Assembly: GCA_033060915.1 (NCBI GenBank)
Contig: CM065384.1
Coordinates: 13,386,501 to 13,450,500, forward strand
Source: Euryodendron excelsum
Taxonomy: Eukaryota > Streptophyta > Magnoliopsida > Ericales > Pentaphylacaceae
Length of the DNA stretch: 64,000 nucleotides
Direction: 5' to 3'
Below, piece after piece: positions 1 to 12,744 of the stretch; the stretch's first letter is position 1, and each line of letters begins with the position of its first letter. A model generated the notes under the pieces. The model did no database searches, was not told the DNA's origin, and saw only the letters and a program-made list of their open reading frames with translations. The translations under genes and the position numbers were made by a program.

Positions 1-1519
1 AGTTTTTCATTCAAATGATATTGTCTCGTAGTCTTGTGAATGGTGAATGCTTCCAAAATAAGGGGTGTGTTTTATTTTATGGAGGACTGACTTGAAGGGT
101 GTGATAGCATAAGTTAACCACTCGCCGAATGATTAACTTTTTGAAAAGAGAAAGGATAAGGATGAGTGAGGAAACCACCCAAAATAATACTTACAAGACA
201 CCAAAGCTAAGCGATGGGTAGCCAAATTATCAAAAGGAAGAGGAGCCATCTTTCATTTTTCCAAAAAAAAATGTGTATCTTCTTTGCTTAACCCACTAGT
301 GCCTCACAGAAAGCAGAAGATTCCTTGTTAACTCTGATCCAAAACCATACCCTCACACTGGGGCAGGCAGATAATTGAGGAGTCAACAAAGAATGTCACT
401 TATCTTCCATCAAGCTGAAGTAACGTGAAGGCTGTCACGACCCAAAACCCAGCCCATACAGATTTAAGGTACATGACCGGCTAGTAGCAAGGCTACACAA
501 GGCCACATTAGATAAACTGGTTGATCACATATGCATAATCATTGAAAATGATGCATAATTGTGAAAAATAGAACACTATAAACATAAAGTAAAACGTGTG
601 TCATACATAGCAGAGCAGTGCCTAATATCCAAAACATAAACATTCCATAAGATAGGCCTATCAAAAGTTACCACAGTTATAACATTACAATATTACAAAC
701 CATTAGGGTCCAACCCCTATATCAGTACATAACATAAGGCCCGTGAGCCGCAGTCCAAATATTCACGTAATGGGCCTCCCTCAAGGCCTCCCAATTTGGT
801 CACCTGAAAACATTTTTAGAAAACGTAAGCTAATGCTTAGTGAATAACAATAATGCATGAGCATAAAATACAATAGGGTACATTTATATTTAATGTACAT
901 GACAATAGAGGTACATTTATGTATGTGTGGCATGAACTTAGAAACATATAAGTATAAACTTAAAGACACATGAAGCATAGGTTTTGTATTAAAACATTTC
1001 ATCATTGCTAAATATAATGTTGAAGAAGAGAGGTAGGCGTGTTGTAGCATGAACTATTAGAGCGTGACATAACTTGTCATAAGCATAGTGTATCATATTT
1101 GGTAAGCATACAACTTAGCTTGCCACATAATATTAGGTACATTAATGTTATCATTCTTAGTAACTTATAAAGCGTAGCTTTGGAAACGTAGATAACATAA
1201 GTATCATATTGTAATACTATAACATTTTGAACATAGCATCATAGGAGCGAGACATAACACATAACATGATTTCGTAAGGCATAACATAGCTATCATAAGC
1301 ATGCTGTGGCATAATATTGTAAGGGCATATCATAACATCTTGAAAGGAAGCGATATACCGTGACATTAATACTTGTGGGAACATGCATGACTTGTTGTGA
1401 AGCATTCAAACAAGTCATATTTCTCATTCTAGTACATAAGTGTGTCATGTCTTTACATTAGGCCAACATATCCCTCACTTCACCCCACTTAGGAGGTCTT
1501 TCTGGTATTAGGCTCATAG

Positions 1520-1765
1520 TAACCACAAGGGTCACGTGTAAGACTCTTTGGGCCAACATTGTAACCATGAAGGTCACACATAGGCTCTTTATGTCAACAG
1601 AGTAACCATAAAAGTCACGCATGGGCTCGTTAGGCCAACATAGTAACCATGAAGGTCACACATAGGCTCTTTATGCCAATAGAGTAACCATAAAAGTCAC
1701 GCATGGGCTCGTTAGGCCAACATAGTAACCATGAAGGTCACGCATAGGCTCTTTAGGCCAACATA
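1520..1765 (+). repeat. 41-bp tandem repeat with 82-bp dimer organisation
   Basis: GTAACCAT recurs at 1561, 1602, 1643, 1684 and 1725, an exact 41-bp period. Alternate units differ in the same way: one type has CATGAAGGTCACACATAGG, the other CATAAAAGTCACGCATGGG. The array is therefore a dimeric 82-bp repeat inside the family B LTR. Decayed units continue on both sides. Confidence 0.85.
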
Positions 1766-3628
1766 AGAGCTAGGCTCAGTTATAGTAACTGTAAATGCCA
1801 CACATAGCCTTTTTAAGTCAATTATAAGAGCTATGCTTAGTTATAATAACCATAAAGGTCACATCAAGACTTTTAAGACAAGGGACATCTCCCAACATGG
1901 CAATAGATTATTTCGTGTCCTCTACCACAGGAGCATCGTTGCTAGTTTAGAGTCTTACCACGAAAGACCTTACATGTCGATGGTTTATTTCAAGTCCCCC
2001 CATCCTAGGACTATCGAGCTAGATTAAAGTCTTGCCACAAAAATACCTTGAGTTGGAGTCATATGTTAGGAATCTTACATCTACTTTATGTGAACATTCT
2101 AGTCCGTAGGTTGTAGTTCATGTCATAGGTAAGGTTCGTATATAACTCAAAGCATGACATGCACACCTGAACGTAATCATTGATACATTGAAATAAATAA
2201 AAAGAAATGCATGAAACGTAATTGAACTTGGAAGCATTTAGAGAGTAATAGGTCTTACTCATGGCATATCGTTATTCACCTTTATCCAACTGAACGGGTG
2301 TTAAGCAAGGTGCTCCTACACATAATTCACATAAAAACATGGAACATCAATATACACGATGCTAAGGCAAGGCAATAACACATAAACCAAGACTAAGCAC
2401 ATAAATCCCTTGACCCCGACTGACCAACGACTCACTCTCACCATGGAAGAGAGAGACTAACTCTAGGGTAAGGCCTTAACGTAAAACGAGAACATAAGGT
2501 TGAGGGTGAAGTATGAAACCCGAAACATCGATCCTTTCATCTCGTCCCAGCCACCCCAAACAAAGGATTCTCACACAAGGCTAGTTCCATGTGAAAATAG
2601 GCTTAAAGGGCTTTAATTTGATAGGTCATAGCTTAAAAACCCATTTGGGGTGAAGAAGTTAGGCCTCACGAAAAATGGGGTAACACTTTGGAAAAATAAG
2701 GTTTTTGGCATAGTTTTGGGTCAAATTTAAACTTCCATATTTCTTACTTTATAGAGATTAGAGAGCAAAATTTATGTGTACAAAGGTCTATGTGTCTACT
2801 TTCTAATGCTTTAAACGGTGCATCAATCCAAGTTTTTTAGAGAAAGTTATAGCCGTTTTACTAAATAGTGCTCAAACTGGTAGGTCGTTCGAATGCCCAA
2901 CCGAGGAGTTCGAATGCTCGGCAAAATGAATTGGGAGTTCAAACGCCCAAATGGCAGTTCGAACTCTAGGCAGAAAAATAGAAAAACCCCTTCTCTAACC
3001 ATTTGAATGCCCCCCCGGGGAGTTCAAACGCATGGGCTTCTTCCCAATACCGTTCAAACTCCATATTGGGAGTTCAAACACCCAATTCTGGGCAGCAACC
3101 GAAGTTCGACCCAAAACTTTAAAACTCAACCAAAACTCCTCCAAACACAACCAAGCCTTCCCAACACCATTAGGGCTCAAAGATTAGCCCACAAGGATGA
3201 TAATAACTCAAAATGGGAGAGAAAGAACAATCAAAACAAAGGGATCTAAAAAAAGAATTCAAAACACTAACATTTTACATATTTGGGAATTTTCAACCCA
3301 CCACTCCCAATCTTCAACAAATGAGCTTCAAGCTCTTTAAATCAAGTAATTAGGACCCAAGGGGTCCCCAAACTCAACAACAACACCCATAGATACATTT
3401 ATGCAAAATCCCAACACAATCCACCAAGATAGATATACATACATATACAATTCTAGAGAGAGAATGGAACCTTACCTTTCTCAAGCTTGTCCAAGTCTTC
3501 AAATGGCCTCTCTTGGTTTGGGTTGAAGCTCTCCAAGCTCCCCTTCTCATTCTTCTTCCTCTTCTTCTCCTCCCTCTCTCTCCCTCTACCCATTGGGTGT
3601 GTGTGTATATGGGTGTGTGTGTTTTGTG

Positions 3629-3636
3629 TATATAAG
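3629..3636 (+). promoter_or_regulatory. Candidate TATA box of family B LTR
   Basis: TATATAAG lies about 155 bp before the LTR end and just after a GT-rich stretch (3598-3626). The position is normal for a U3/R boundary in an LTR with a short U5. Confidence 0.45.
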
Positions 3637-4948
3637 ATGATATACATGGAAAATAATCCCATATGTCTCACCCTATAGGCTTACGTTACAACATGACTTT
3701 TAATTGGTCAACTTGACCCAAATGCACATTAGAATGATATTAAAGTTAAATAAACACATAAATAGGGAAATTAATGGGTTCAGGGTACTACGAAAGCTCT
3801 ATAGATCAAGTAATCTGGTTTAAAATGAAGAGGGACCCTCATTTTATTTTTCCTAGGGTAAAAAATAACCATTGTCAAACCTGTTGAGCCAGTTATATTT
3901 CTTTTCGAAAGAACCCTAACCTAGGGATCACCGCCCTCAATGGGTTTGAATGAAACACTAAGGAAAAAAAAATCTAAGAGAAAGGAGTTGTAGAAGTATC
4001 CACCTCACAAAAAGAAAGAAGAGGGAAAGTAAAAAAGAAGGGTCATTTCATGTCATCTTCAAGAGCATATAATAAAGGCAAGAAGAGAAATCTAAAGGTG
4101 ATCCTAGGCAATAAAGAAGCCTACTAGAAGTAATAGGTTTGAGCCTTTACCATTTCTTGCAAAAACACGAAACCATGCCCCACGTTGCAACCCTATTAAC
4201 GTATACTTGGATTGAAAAGGGATTGCTTAATCTAAATGAGCTAGACATGTTGCTGAGGCAAAGGAAGGATAGTGAGGGACTAAACCCCATAACTTAACCT
4301 ACATTACAGTCCTAAAACAAAGCCTCCTCAAATTGAAAGATTGGCTGCTAATTGCTCTGCTAAAGTTCAAGTAAGTTGTTGCCTAAGCCCATGGGTTGAG
4401 AGTTTAAGCCAAATAATGTCAGACACTAACCCAGAGTAAAAAGTTAAAGTCGATCAAAAGGATGAGAAATGTACAAAATGCAATCTTCGGGTCAAAGTAG
4501 GGTTGAGCCAAAGGAGAGGTCAAACCCCTGAAAAGGAAGGAGTTTCCATTTCAAGGATGTAGAGTTTGATAGCACCCCATTTATTTTATTAACTAATGTA
4601 TTCCTCATATGTGCATGCATTTTTATAAAAATTTTGGCATGAGTTTCGCGTACATGGGACATAGCTCTTTGAAGAAATAGAAGTCACCAATGCAGTTTAA
4701 TATCATCTCTAAAACACATAATAAACATACATCATCCATGTCATCCTTGTTCGTGCATTTGTCTATGTATCTAGCTATTTAAATCATAAACAACCACCCT
4801 TGCTGATACATTCATACATATATCTGGCTATCTAAATTATAAGTATCCATTCTATTCAAAAATTACAAAATAAACTGTGTAACAAAAACTAAATGCATAT
4901 CCAGGACATGGTGTAGAAGAGAAGTTGGCCTTGCAACAAGGGCACCCA

Positions 4949-6807
4949 TCAAGGGTCAAAATCAATGTCAGGGGTTAAAATCTCCAAAACCTAGCTTAAC
5001 AGGAGACCACCAACTACTAGAAGCACTAGCATCCTCCAAAGAAGGAAGAGCCTAAATTAGTAAAGTAGAAAAATAACTAAGCAACGCCAGAACAAAAAGA
5101 GAGAAAGGACAACATACCCTGCTACCTCCTATCTGGGCCAACCGTGCGGTCAAAGTAGCTACCTTGGCCTGGAACTAGTCTCTCTTGATCTAGAACTGGT
5201 CCTTCTCAGTCGGTACTGATCTCTCTGATCCTTCATGGCAACAAACTCGGCCTGAGGCACATATCCTCTAGCCTGATGCTATAAGTCTATTACCTTCTGG
5301 CCAATGACGTAACCTCCAACCACCACCTCAAATGTGGTGAAGGCACCTATGGAGTGAGCTCCAAAATGTGTGGTGTAGTCTGTCTCTGGAGGAAGCAAGA
5401 AACCATCACCCGACAGATGCTTCCGGTACATAATAGGAACTCCCTTAATCAAAGCTCTAAACATATACTTAGGTGGATCCCCAACCAACCGGAACTCCTC
5501 GTGGAACTGAAGCCAATGTCGGTCTCCCAAATAGGGTTCCCAAGACTCATCACTAAGAAAGGAAATCCTCGACAGAGACATCAGGACTTGATACCTGGCT
5601 ACCTCATAATGAACTGATCCAACGAAGGGCTGCTAGGTCACATCTCTCACTTCTATCAATTCCAGGTTTGCCCGTATCATCACGAAATCAGTGATATCAG
5701 ATTGGTGGACCACCTGATCGTGAGCCATCTCAAAGCCTGAGGATAAAGGTCAGCCTCTACTACCTCTAGACGGCAGTTCGACAAGTACTCGTAGTTTCAC
5801 TATACCAGAAAAGGCTAAAATCCAGTCACACTGCCCCAGCGGGAGGAGGTTCGGACTCGCATGGATCTGAGGAAGCAACCAAAGGAGAAAGACCCCCAGT
5901 CCAGCTCTGATAAGGCTCCCAAGTTAGCTATCATGCTTACCAATCAGAAAGGGATGATTGAGTTGTTGTTATTGCAAAAACAGCTAAAAATAATGTATTG
6001 AACCAATTCTCGCCTCATAATGTCTCGTTGCGCAGCGGGTGGCTCAATAGAGAATATGCTCTCATCCCAGCTAAGCCATGACATAGGAAAAGTTGAATGG
6101 TCATGAGGTGGAAAATCCAACAGAGCATAAGCCTTGGCTCTACTAATTAGCTACAAGGTAATTTGAGGGCCAACAAATGAGAGCCCAGTGATAATGCCCC
6201 AATCTAACGGAGTAGGACCCAGCTCAAAGCCTACAAAGTGGAAGGTCCCGATCTTGCTAAACCATCTCTCAAACAATGCAAATACCAAATGTCGGTTCAA
6301 GTGGTTAGCCTATAATCCCATGAATGCCTCAAAATCGATCTTTGCCAGGAAGGCATAATAAGATGAAGTAGCCCACTATATGGTACTGAAAGCCTGGTGG
6401 ACGGCCCCTCTAAAGGATGTATGTACTCTGGGAGGGGGCAAGTGTTGTGGAGAATATACACTGCGGTCGTAGGAAAGATCCCCCAATGAAGGAATGTTCG
6501 GTACCTCCAGATCCCCCAAATTAGCATCCATCTGCCTTCGTCTAGAAGAGCCCCTCCTATAACTGGTCACACGGTCTCCTAGGCCCGGTGTCTCCTCCTA
6601 AGCATCTATCTCTCCCTCAAAAGCTAGCTCGACGGGAGGAAAAGGGTCAACTGGAGGCATACTCCTCCTCCCACTCTGACTGGAAAATGCCCTGCCAACT
6701 GATCTATGGCTACCCCTGGAATGGCTAGAATTGCCAACGGAATCCGTACGAGACCCCTTTCCAGACTGATGCCTCCTCTTAGAACCGTCATTACCTATAT
6801 CAGCCAT
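4949..6807 (-). pseudogene. Antisense plant mobile domain (PMD) gene, left copy, broken
   Basis: Reading the minus strand from ATG at 6807, the product starts MADIGNDGSKRR. A serine/arginine-rich N-terminus follows, then the PMD core, including ERWF, GTFHFVGFELGPTPLDWG and IITGLSFVG near 6140-6260. The C-terminal block ends DYTTHFGAHSIGAFTTFEVVV (5279-5581). The domain matches the plant mobile domain / MAIN-like family (Pfam PF10536 type, known both in host genes and in transposons). The large exon ends at 5118 before a GTATGT donor (5112-5117). An 84-bp intron precedes a last exon at 5033-4949 ending in IDFDP and a stop. Several stops and at least one frame change make it non-functional. It lies antisense to the element, between the interior and the 3' LTR. 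Confidence 0.8.
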
Positions 6808-6808
6808 T

Positions 6809-8063
6809 CTAAAAGTCAAATCAAGGTAAAGATATCAATATATGGTATACAGTTCAAAAGGACAAGAGGTATGGAAAAAGAAAAACAAAGAAAAGAATGA
6901 ATGATACAAGTCTCAACAGAGTCTACTCCAAATCAATTCTCAAAAAGATTTCCTAACTTTTTCCTTCAAAAGTTCATTTTCAAAATCAAATTCCAAAGGT
7001 TTCAATCAAAATCCATCTCAAAACTTTTTTAAGTCTCTTCATTAAAAGATTTCTATTCCAATCAAGTTTTAAGGTATTCTAAAACTTTTTCATTCAAAAA
7101 GTCTTGTTCAAAATTAATCCTCAAAGATTTTCAAAGTTTTAATCCTAAAAAATTCTTCCTTCCAAAGTTTTTATCAATTTCAAAATTTTCTAAATTCAAA
7201 ATCCATTTTCAAAGGTTTCCCAAGCTTTTCCCTCAAAAGTCTTATTCAAAATCCTATTTTTAAAGGTTTTTCTAAGCTTTTCCTTCAAAAGGTTTTATTC
7301 TAAGACCCCTGCGTTTCTCGGGGTCTTCTTTGCCAAAAAGGCCACACCTTCAAAGGTTTTATATTTGTTTCCTCCAAAAGGATTTTATTTCAAAAATTTT
7401 CTAACTCTTTTCTTAAATTCAAAAAAATTTAGCAGAGTCTCGTTTATAAATGGCCCCTACAATGCCCAAGACGTGGCAAAAGAACACAAGCTGTGCACCC
7501 CACGACATTACAATCACATAACACCAACACACATAAAACAATCTATACACATTTCTAAGATTTTCAAATTTCCAAACACCTATTCCATTTTTTAAAAATT
7601 CAAAGGTTTTCAAAATTGTCACAAAAATCTTTCAAAATTACTTTAAATATTTTCTAAAATATTCTCATAGTTTTCTAAATGTCAAATTCAAACATTTTCA
7701 TTAATTTCTCAATTTTTCTTATTTTTCATGTATTTTTTTATTTTTTGAAAAATAAAAAACTCAAAAAGTTTTTAGAACTCATAAAACTTTATACAATTAT
7801 TCAACATATTTTTCTAAGGTACATGATGCAAAAATCTAGCCAGAAAATCCAATACCCAAAGTTGTAGGAGCAAATTTTCAATTCCTACAGAAACCCTCTT
7901 TACATAAACATGTAAAACTACTCAAACTCAATAAAAAAAACATCAAAACGTAGAAATAACTGCACCAAAGTATTCAAAATACATCAAAATATCAAATTTG
8001 ACTATTTACACGACTTAAACGAAGTTCTACACATTGAAATCAACACAAAACAAAAAAACTCAC
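6809..8063 (-). other. Intron 1 of the left PMD pseudogene, low-complexity polypurine sequence
   Basis: Relative to the gene, a GTGAGTTTTTT donor starts at 8063 and a TTTTAG acceptor lies two bases before the ATG at 6807. The same donor sits in the right copy (61303). The sequence between is made of diverged copies of a purine-rich unit on the gene strand (AAGGTTT, GAAAA, GGAAAAAG), with no coding capacity. The right copy's intron is 0.7 kb, so length varies strongly. Confidence 0.6.
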
Positions 8064-8448
8064 CTCTTGAGGTTCTCCAACAACTATTTCGGTGATTGTG
8101 ACTATTTTTGGCAACTCTCCAGTGTCTCCCAAACTCACTCCTTCAATGCTCAAGAGCTCTTAAAATCCAAAACTTAAACAAACCTGTAAGCCTCACGTGA
8201 GAGGCATTTCTGATTTTTATCCTCAGGCCTAGTGCCATTGCAAGGTTTTTTTAAGCCTGGTGCCACAGGTTAGTTTTGGGCAACTTTGCCCTTTTGCCTA
8301 CCAAAATCCGATTTCAAACACCCACTTGGGCCAAATTGCCATTTTTAAGCTCCAGTCTTCAGAAATTTTCAAATTCCATCCCTCCGTTTACCTCGCGGTC
8401 AACATGGGACTTTTACTTTTTTGTTTTCTATATTCGACAAGCAAAGAC
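8064..8448 (-). promoter_or_regulatory. Noncoding exon 1 and promoter region of the left PMD gene
   Basis: Upstream (gene sense) of the donor at 8063 lies sequence homologous to 60862-61302 at the right end. It contains paired GTGCCA/TGGTGCCA motifs at 8228-8272, like those upstream of the LTR TATA boxes. The transcription start is not identifiable. Confidence 0.45.
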
Positions 8449-8461
8449 AAAAAAAGAGGAG
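8449..8461 (+). other. Polypurine tract of the left element
   Basis: An all-purine run AAAAAAAGAGGAG ends four bases before the LTR start at 8466. The same tract (AAAGAGGGGCAGC type) abuts the LTR starts at 37958 and, on the minus strand, at 21648, 50244 and 60841. It is the expected plus-strand primer for reverse transcription. Confidence 0.75.
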
Positions 8462-8465
8462 CAAC

Positions 8466-11400
8466 TATAAGCACCCCATTTTTTCTTGCTTGGCAATCTC
8501 TAGTATGACCATACTCACATTCAAACTGACACAGACACATTCAAGTCAAAACTAGGTTTTTAGACTCAATCTTGTCAATCAATCGCTTCACGGGCTCGTC
8601 GGGCTCAATATAGGCAAAATGACAAAAATACCCTTGCAACATTACCCGACCCAATTCCAATTTGGCATCTCTTCCTAAAGAAAGTGAGTCCCTATTTCAA
8701 CCACAATTCCAATTCCAGTTCCAATTGCAATCCAGACCAATCAAACTCAATCTAGCACGTCTTTTGAGAAAACTTCTTAAAACGATAAACCCTTTCAAAC
8801 CCGTCGACCAGGACAGAACCCAAGTCCTCGAGATGGTAAAACGGTTCACTTCTAGCACCTGCTAGCCCACCAATGCAGAATGTTTATTATTCGACACGTT
8901 TTTTGAGAAAATTGATACCTTAGATGATGAAACCATCTAGTAGCTTCCCGAGATTAGGCAGTCTCTAGAATGAACACACACCGTCAGAGTGACAAAACAC
9001 TCACAAACATTGCAAACATCAAAGTGGCAGAAACACTCGCGAACAGGTCGCCATTGGGAATTGCCAACAAAACTCATATGTCACAAGATCGAGCATGCTT
9101 CTTGGCCGTGACACGTTTATCGACTATTAGAGTGATGGAAACAGTACCTTTGGAAATCAATTCATCACACACTATCAGAGTGATGGAAACACTCAAAACC
9201 CAAGTCAATACTAGTGCTTGCTAGCCCATTCCGATGAAAAATAACCAAACTACTCTTTGGACCCTTTCAGCACACTTCTTGAGAAAATACCTAACTCCTT
9301 AGAGCGATAATTCCACCTTTCCAAGATTGTTCCAAAGACAATCCGGTGCATCCAAGTACCTTCCAATTGGTTTTGAATCAATTCCGAGACCATCCAGTCA
9401 AAATGACCATTTTGCCCCTAGGCATTCGATCGCCTCTAGGAACCACACCGGCTCTGGCTATTAAACTGTTAAACTCTCGACAATGCTTCTAATAGGATTC
9501 TCGACCTTTCAACACATTTTTGGATCATTCCGAGTCTGTTCTAGTAAGCTCGATGCAAAAGTACCATTTTGCTTCTAGTGGGCAGGTCGCCTTTTCCAAC
9601 AACACTGGCTTTGGGTATCAAACCGGCAACCCCATGGAACACTCTCGATAATGTTTCCAACCTTCAAGCCTTCTCACGGGTCACTCTGGATCCATTATGG
9701 TGTTTTTCTAATTCAAATGATTGTTTTGCCCCTGGTGGGCCGGTTGACCTTTTCAAATATTTTGGTATTGTTTCTCATGCCAGTTACCTATGGGACACTC
9801 TTTCAAGGGTTCTTGTCCATCCCCGGTCTTTCGGATCATTTCCAAACTTTTTGGAGTCACTTCTAGTGGAGCCAAGCTAAAAATTGCATGGTAGACAGCC
9901 TTTTAAATCTTTTGCCATGCATCCCAAGGGTCAAAAGAAATGTTTCTTGCCGCCTTAAAACTTTCCTAAATGGCTAGCGCCACTAGTAGTAGTGCTAAGC
10001 CAATAAATGGCCTGGCACCACTTCTAATAGCGCCATGGGAAAATTTACCCTGGCTCCACTACAACAGGCGCCAAGGTCATTATAAATGCCTATAAATACA
10101 AAGCCTCCCCCTGAGTAAAAAGGGTCTGCAAATTCAGTCCAAAAACTCTGTTCCTTTGAAAACAGAGCTCAAAGTCTCTCCAAACCCTAATTCTCTCAAG
10201 TCTCGTCAAGCCCTAGCCTCCATACACTCATACCCTAGATTTCATATATCTTATACACTCAAACACAAGCCTCCAAGCATCCATTGAAGATCAAGTGTTG
10301 CGTCCTTGAAGCTTTCAAAGTTCAAGTAAAGTAAAGCAAACCAAGCAATCAAAGTAAGAAGAATTCGAGGTTGGTTTTCTATTTAATTTTATGTAATCCC
10401 CCCTCTCTCTTCTCTCTTCTAATCTGCTTAGGTTTTTTTCTATTTTAATCCCCATCTTCTACCTCCTCTTCTTGCATGCTTGAAATAGAGGACTCCTCGA
10501 TTCATGCCTAGGAAGGATTGTTGAAGGTCACCATGCTAGGGGCTTTCTTCTAGTTCAACGTTTGATGGTGTGGGTTTAGCCCCCTTGATTATGTAGTGAA
10601 GCCTAGCCTTATACATTCACAACCTTATTGCATTGTAGTTTTCATGTTCATGCATTGCATTCAAAATTATTTTCAAACTTGTATCAAAGTTCTCTTTCAA
10701 AATTTGCATTCAAAATCTCCCTTTTTCAAACTTGTTTTCAAAATCACATTCCTAGGATGATTCTAGCAATTCCATAGTTAGGGTTGTTTTAAGAAAGTGT
10801 TATATTCAATATGACTATCAAGGTTCAAATTTTGGATATAAACCACAATTCTAAGATGATTCTAGCCATTCCATGGTTAAGGTTGTTTTAGGAAAGTGTT
10901 ATATTCAATGTGATCATTGTGGTCCATATTTCAAAACCCTATTTGTTTTCAAAATCACAACTCTAGAATAATTCTAATCTCTTCATGGTTAGAATTGTTT
11001 TAGGAAAGTGAGATATTCAAGAGACTTGCAAAAGTCTATATTCAAATATCTTTTCAAATGGTTTTGCAAATCTACTTCCTAAAAACCTTTTTTGAAATAT
11101 CTACTTTCCAAAAGCTCTTTGTCTTGGAGTCCAAGTCAAGCCCTAGAATTCATTATTAGGAAACGCCACATCCCATTTTCCAAATCATGACTTCCTATTT
11201 TGCCTCAAATCATAGATTTTCAAATCTAAGATTTTCAAAACTCAAACTTTCCAATTTTATGTCAAATCAAATCTTCAAAATTTAGGAACCCAATTCAAAT
11301 CCTTCAATTTTGGAGACAAAATCAAATCATTTATTTTTGAAAAAAAATTCAATCTTCAACTTTAGGAAATAGGAATCAAATCCTTCCTAATTCAAATATT

Positions 11401-12339
11401 TTCTAATTCCAATCTTTCCTAATTTCGAACTTTCAAATCTTATTTCCAAATTTTAAATCTTTCTAAGTTCAAACATTTCTTAAATCAAGACTTTTCTTAA
11501 ATGGATATTTCCAAATTCAAATCTTTCTAAAATCAACTATTTCTTGAAATGAAAACTTTTCTAAAATAAAACTTTCGTAATTTAGCACTTTCAAATCAAA
11601 CAAGACCTCAAAGTGTCTAATTTCAATTAGACCCAGAGTCCGAACTACGACTGACATGATTCCTAACAAAGGAATACGTAGACAACCCTTATGGGTGCGG
11701 TCACAATCTTTTTTAAGTATCAATTTCTATAACATTTTTTAAGCTTCAAATCTTTTCTTCAAATATATTTTCAAAATTAAATCTTTTCCTTACACTTGTA
11801 TGTTATGCATCATATCAAAGTTTTTTTTTTTAAAATTTTTTTTTAAAGTGGATATAATTAGACATTGGATAGTTAAAGATTCTAAATCGAGTGAACCTAG
11901 GGTGAATAAACATGTAGGTACCGCAAGTGTGGGATAGGGTGATAGCTTAGTGCGTCTTCCCTACACATAACCAACCTCCGAATATAGAATCACTACTTTT
12001 GAGAGACCAAAAATGGAGTTATTTTCAAGAAGGGCTTAAATCTTTTCAAGGGTTGCTAAGCAATCTGTTTTCTTTTAAAACTTCTCTTGAAGAAATTTTC
12101 AAAACTTTTTCAAAAACTTTAAGTTTAATCTTCAAATTGCACTTAGTTTTAGGTAAGTTAACTCACTTTAATCAAGTTAGATGGCAACTCCAAAAAAATT
12201 TACAAAATCCCTTATTCAAATCAATTTCCAATTTAAACCTAGTCACACTCATCCTTATACGAGGATGAGTTCTAACGAGAGGGTGCTGTGTTTTTCTCAC
12301 TTATGTGTTTTTTCGAGTGCAAAAAATCGGGGCACGACA
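8466..12339 (+). mobile_element. Family A LTR, plus strand, 3.87 kb, full length
   Basis: The LTR starts TATAAGCACCCC (canonical TG changed to TA) and ends CACGACA. In order it holds: a U3 with GAGTGA-type repeats (8980-9200); ~157-bp repeats carrying a TTTTGCCCCTAG anchor; GGCGCC-type palindromes (9970-10075); a TATA box at 10091; AAACCCTA motifs (10185-10240); three ~105-bp repeats (10740-11030); ~600 bp of pyrimidine-rich low-complexity DNA; and two conserved blocks (11625-11710, 11890-11990). It is flanked by a polypurine tract on the left and a primer site on the right, so it serves both as a 3' LTR and as a 5' LTR. This is the layout expected after unequal recombination between tandem elements. 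Confidence 0.85.
10091..10098 (+). promoter_or_regulatory. LTR TATA box
   Basis: TATAAATA is followed by a conserved GTAAAAAGGGTCTGC block and CAAACCCTA-type motifs. The same box with the same surroundings occurs in every promoter-bearing family A LTR here: 16424, 20832, 34380, 48629 and 59343. Confidence 0.75.
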
Positions 12340-12341
12340 GC

Positions 12342-12360
12342 TAGCGACTCCACTAGGGAC
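12342..12360 (+). other. Primer binding site, family A
   Basis: TAGCGACTCCACTAGGGAC lies two bases after the LTR end. Comparison with the minus-strand copies (27167-27185 and others) gives a consensus TGGCGACTCCACTGGGGAC. From memory this resembles the tRNA-Arg-type site reported for Ogre elements, which I could not verify. Confidence 0.75.
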
Positions 12361-12744
12361 GCTTTGAGAGTTAGGCCATTATCATGTCTCTTTACTCTTC
12401 ACTCATCTAGTCATCAATTAACTTGTCCAATTCCACTTCAAATTTTCAAACTCAAACTTTTCAAATATGTTTTCGACAACATGTCGTCACTTGGATTCAA
12501 ATTACATTCAATCATTCTATCTTGCATTAAGTTTGTCATTCAAGTACTGACTTTTTGCATCTTTATTTTTGTAGGTGGACCCTTGTTCACATTTTTTTAT
12601 GTCATATTAACTGCCATGTATGGCATGAATGAATAGGATGTAATGGACAAGATGGATAAGAGTTGTTGGGCTCTTTTCTCTTTTTTTCAAAATTTCACTC
12701 ACACACTGCTCGTGCACTTGCATTTGCATACTTGCATTCTTTAC
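12361..12744 (+). mobile_element. Family A leader (start of internal region), plus strand
   Basis: The sequence is homologous, in inverse orientation, to 13113-13575, 26740-27166 and 39662-39993, each next to a primer site. It contains a conserved CCATCTTGTCC/GTTGTTGGGCTCTTTT-like stretch and a CGTGCACTTGCATTTGCATA block. It stops abruptly at ~12744, where family B LTR sequence begins. No gag start is visible. Confidence 0.7.

Larger units (their letters stand above)
433..3792 (+). mobile_element. Solo LTR of a second retrotransposon family (family B)
   Basis: The segment starts TGTCACGACCC and ends GGGTACTACG, probably a decayed ...GGGTATTACA, since a second copy at 13112 ends that way. It interrupts sequence that is uninterrupted in the homologous element at 23900-24130, and removing it restores the alignment exactly at GTGAAGGC/TCTATAG. 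The flanking five bases are AAGGC (428-432) and AAAGC (3793-3797), a target duplication with one mismatch. A TATA-like TATATAAG lies at 3629-3636, about 155 bp before the end, leaving a short R-U5. There is no internal region, so it reads as a 3.36-kb solo LTR. The gypsy or copia lineage cannot be told from an LTR alone. Confidence 0.75.
1..12339 (+). mobile_element. Tat/Ogre-like family A element, plus strand, 3' portion with 3' LTR
   Basis: Three things define the 3' end of a plus-strand element whose 5' part lies outside the window: a purine tract at 8449-8461, an LTR start at 8466, and an antisense PMD pseudogene upstream. Bases 1-432 and 3793-4500 are homologous, in inverse orientation, to the interior of the complete element at 17615-28620 (around 23200-24130), which shows they belong to the same family. 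The stretch is continuous apart from a family B solo LTR at 433-3792. I see no gag, protease, reverse transcriptase or integrase. Placement in Tat/Ogre rests on LTR size, primer site and the antisense extra gene, not on a polymerase sequence. Confidence 0.75.

Noticed and set aside
1060..1440. Repeating CATAAC/GTGACATA phrases resembling a tandem array
   Set aside because: No stable period could be found. I treat it as biased composition within the family B LTR.
3007..3249. Overlapping open frames on both strands with repeated GAGTTCGAACGC phrases
   Set aside because: Short repeated GTTCGAAYGCCC phrases in the family B LTR keep several frames open. There is no protein family resemblance.
12181..12636. 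A 151-residue open frame
   Set aside because: It starts in the LTR end, crosses the LTR border and primer binding site and runs into the leader. The equivalent frame is broken in other copies.
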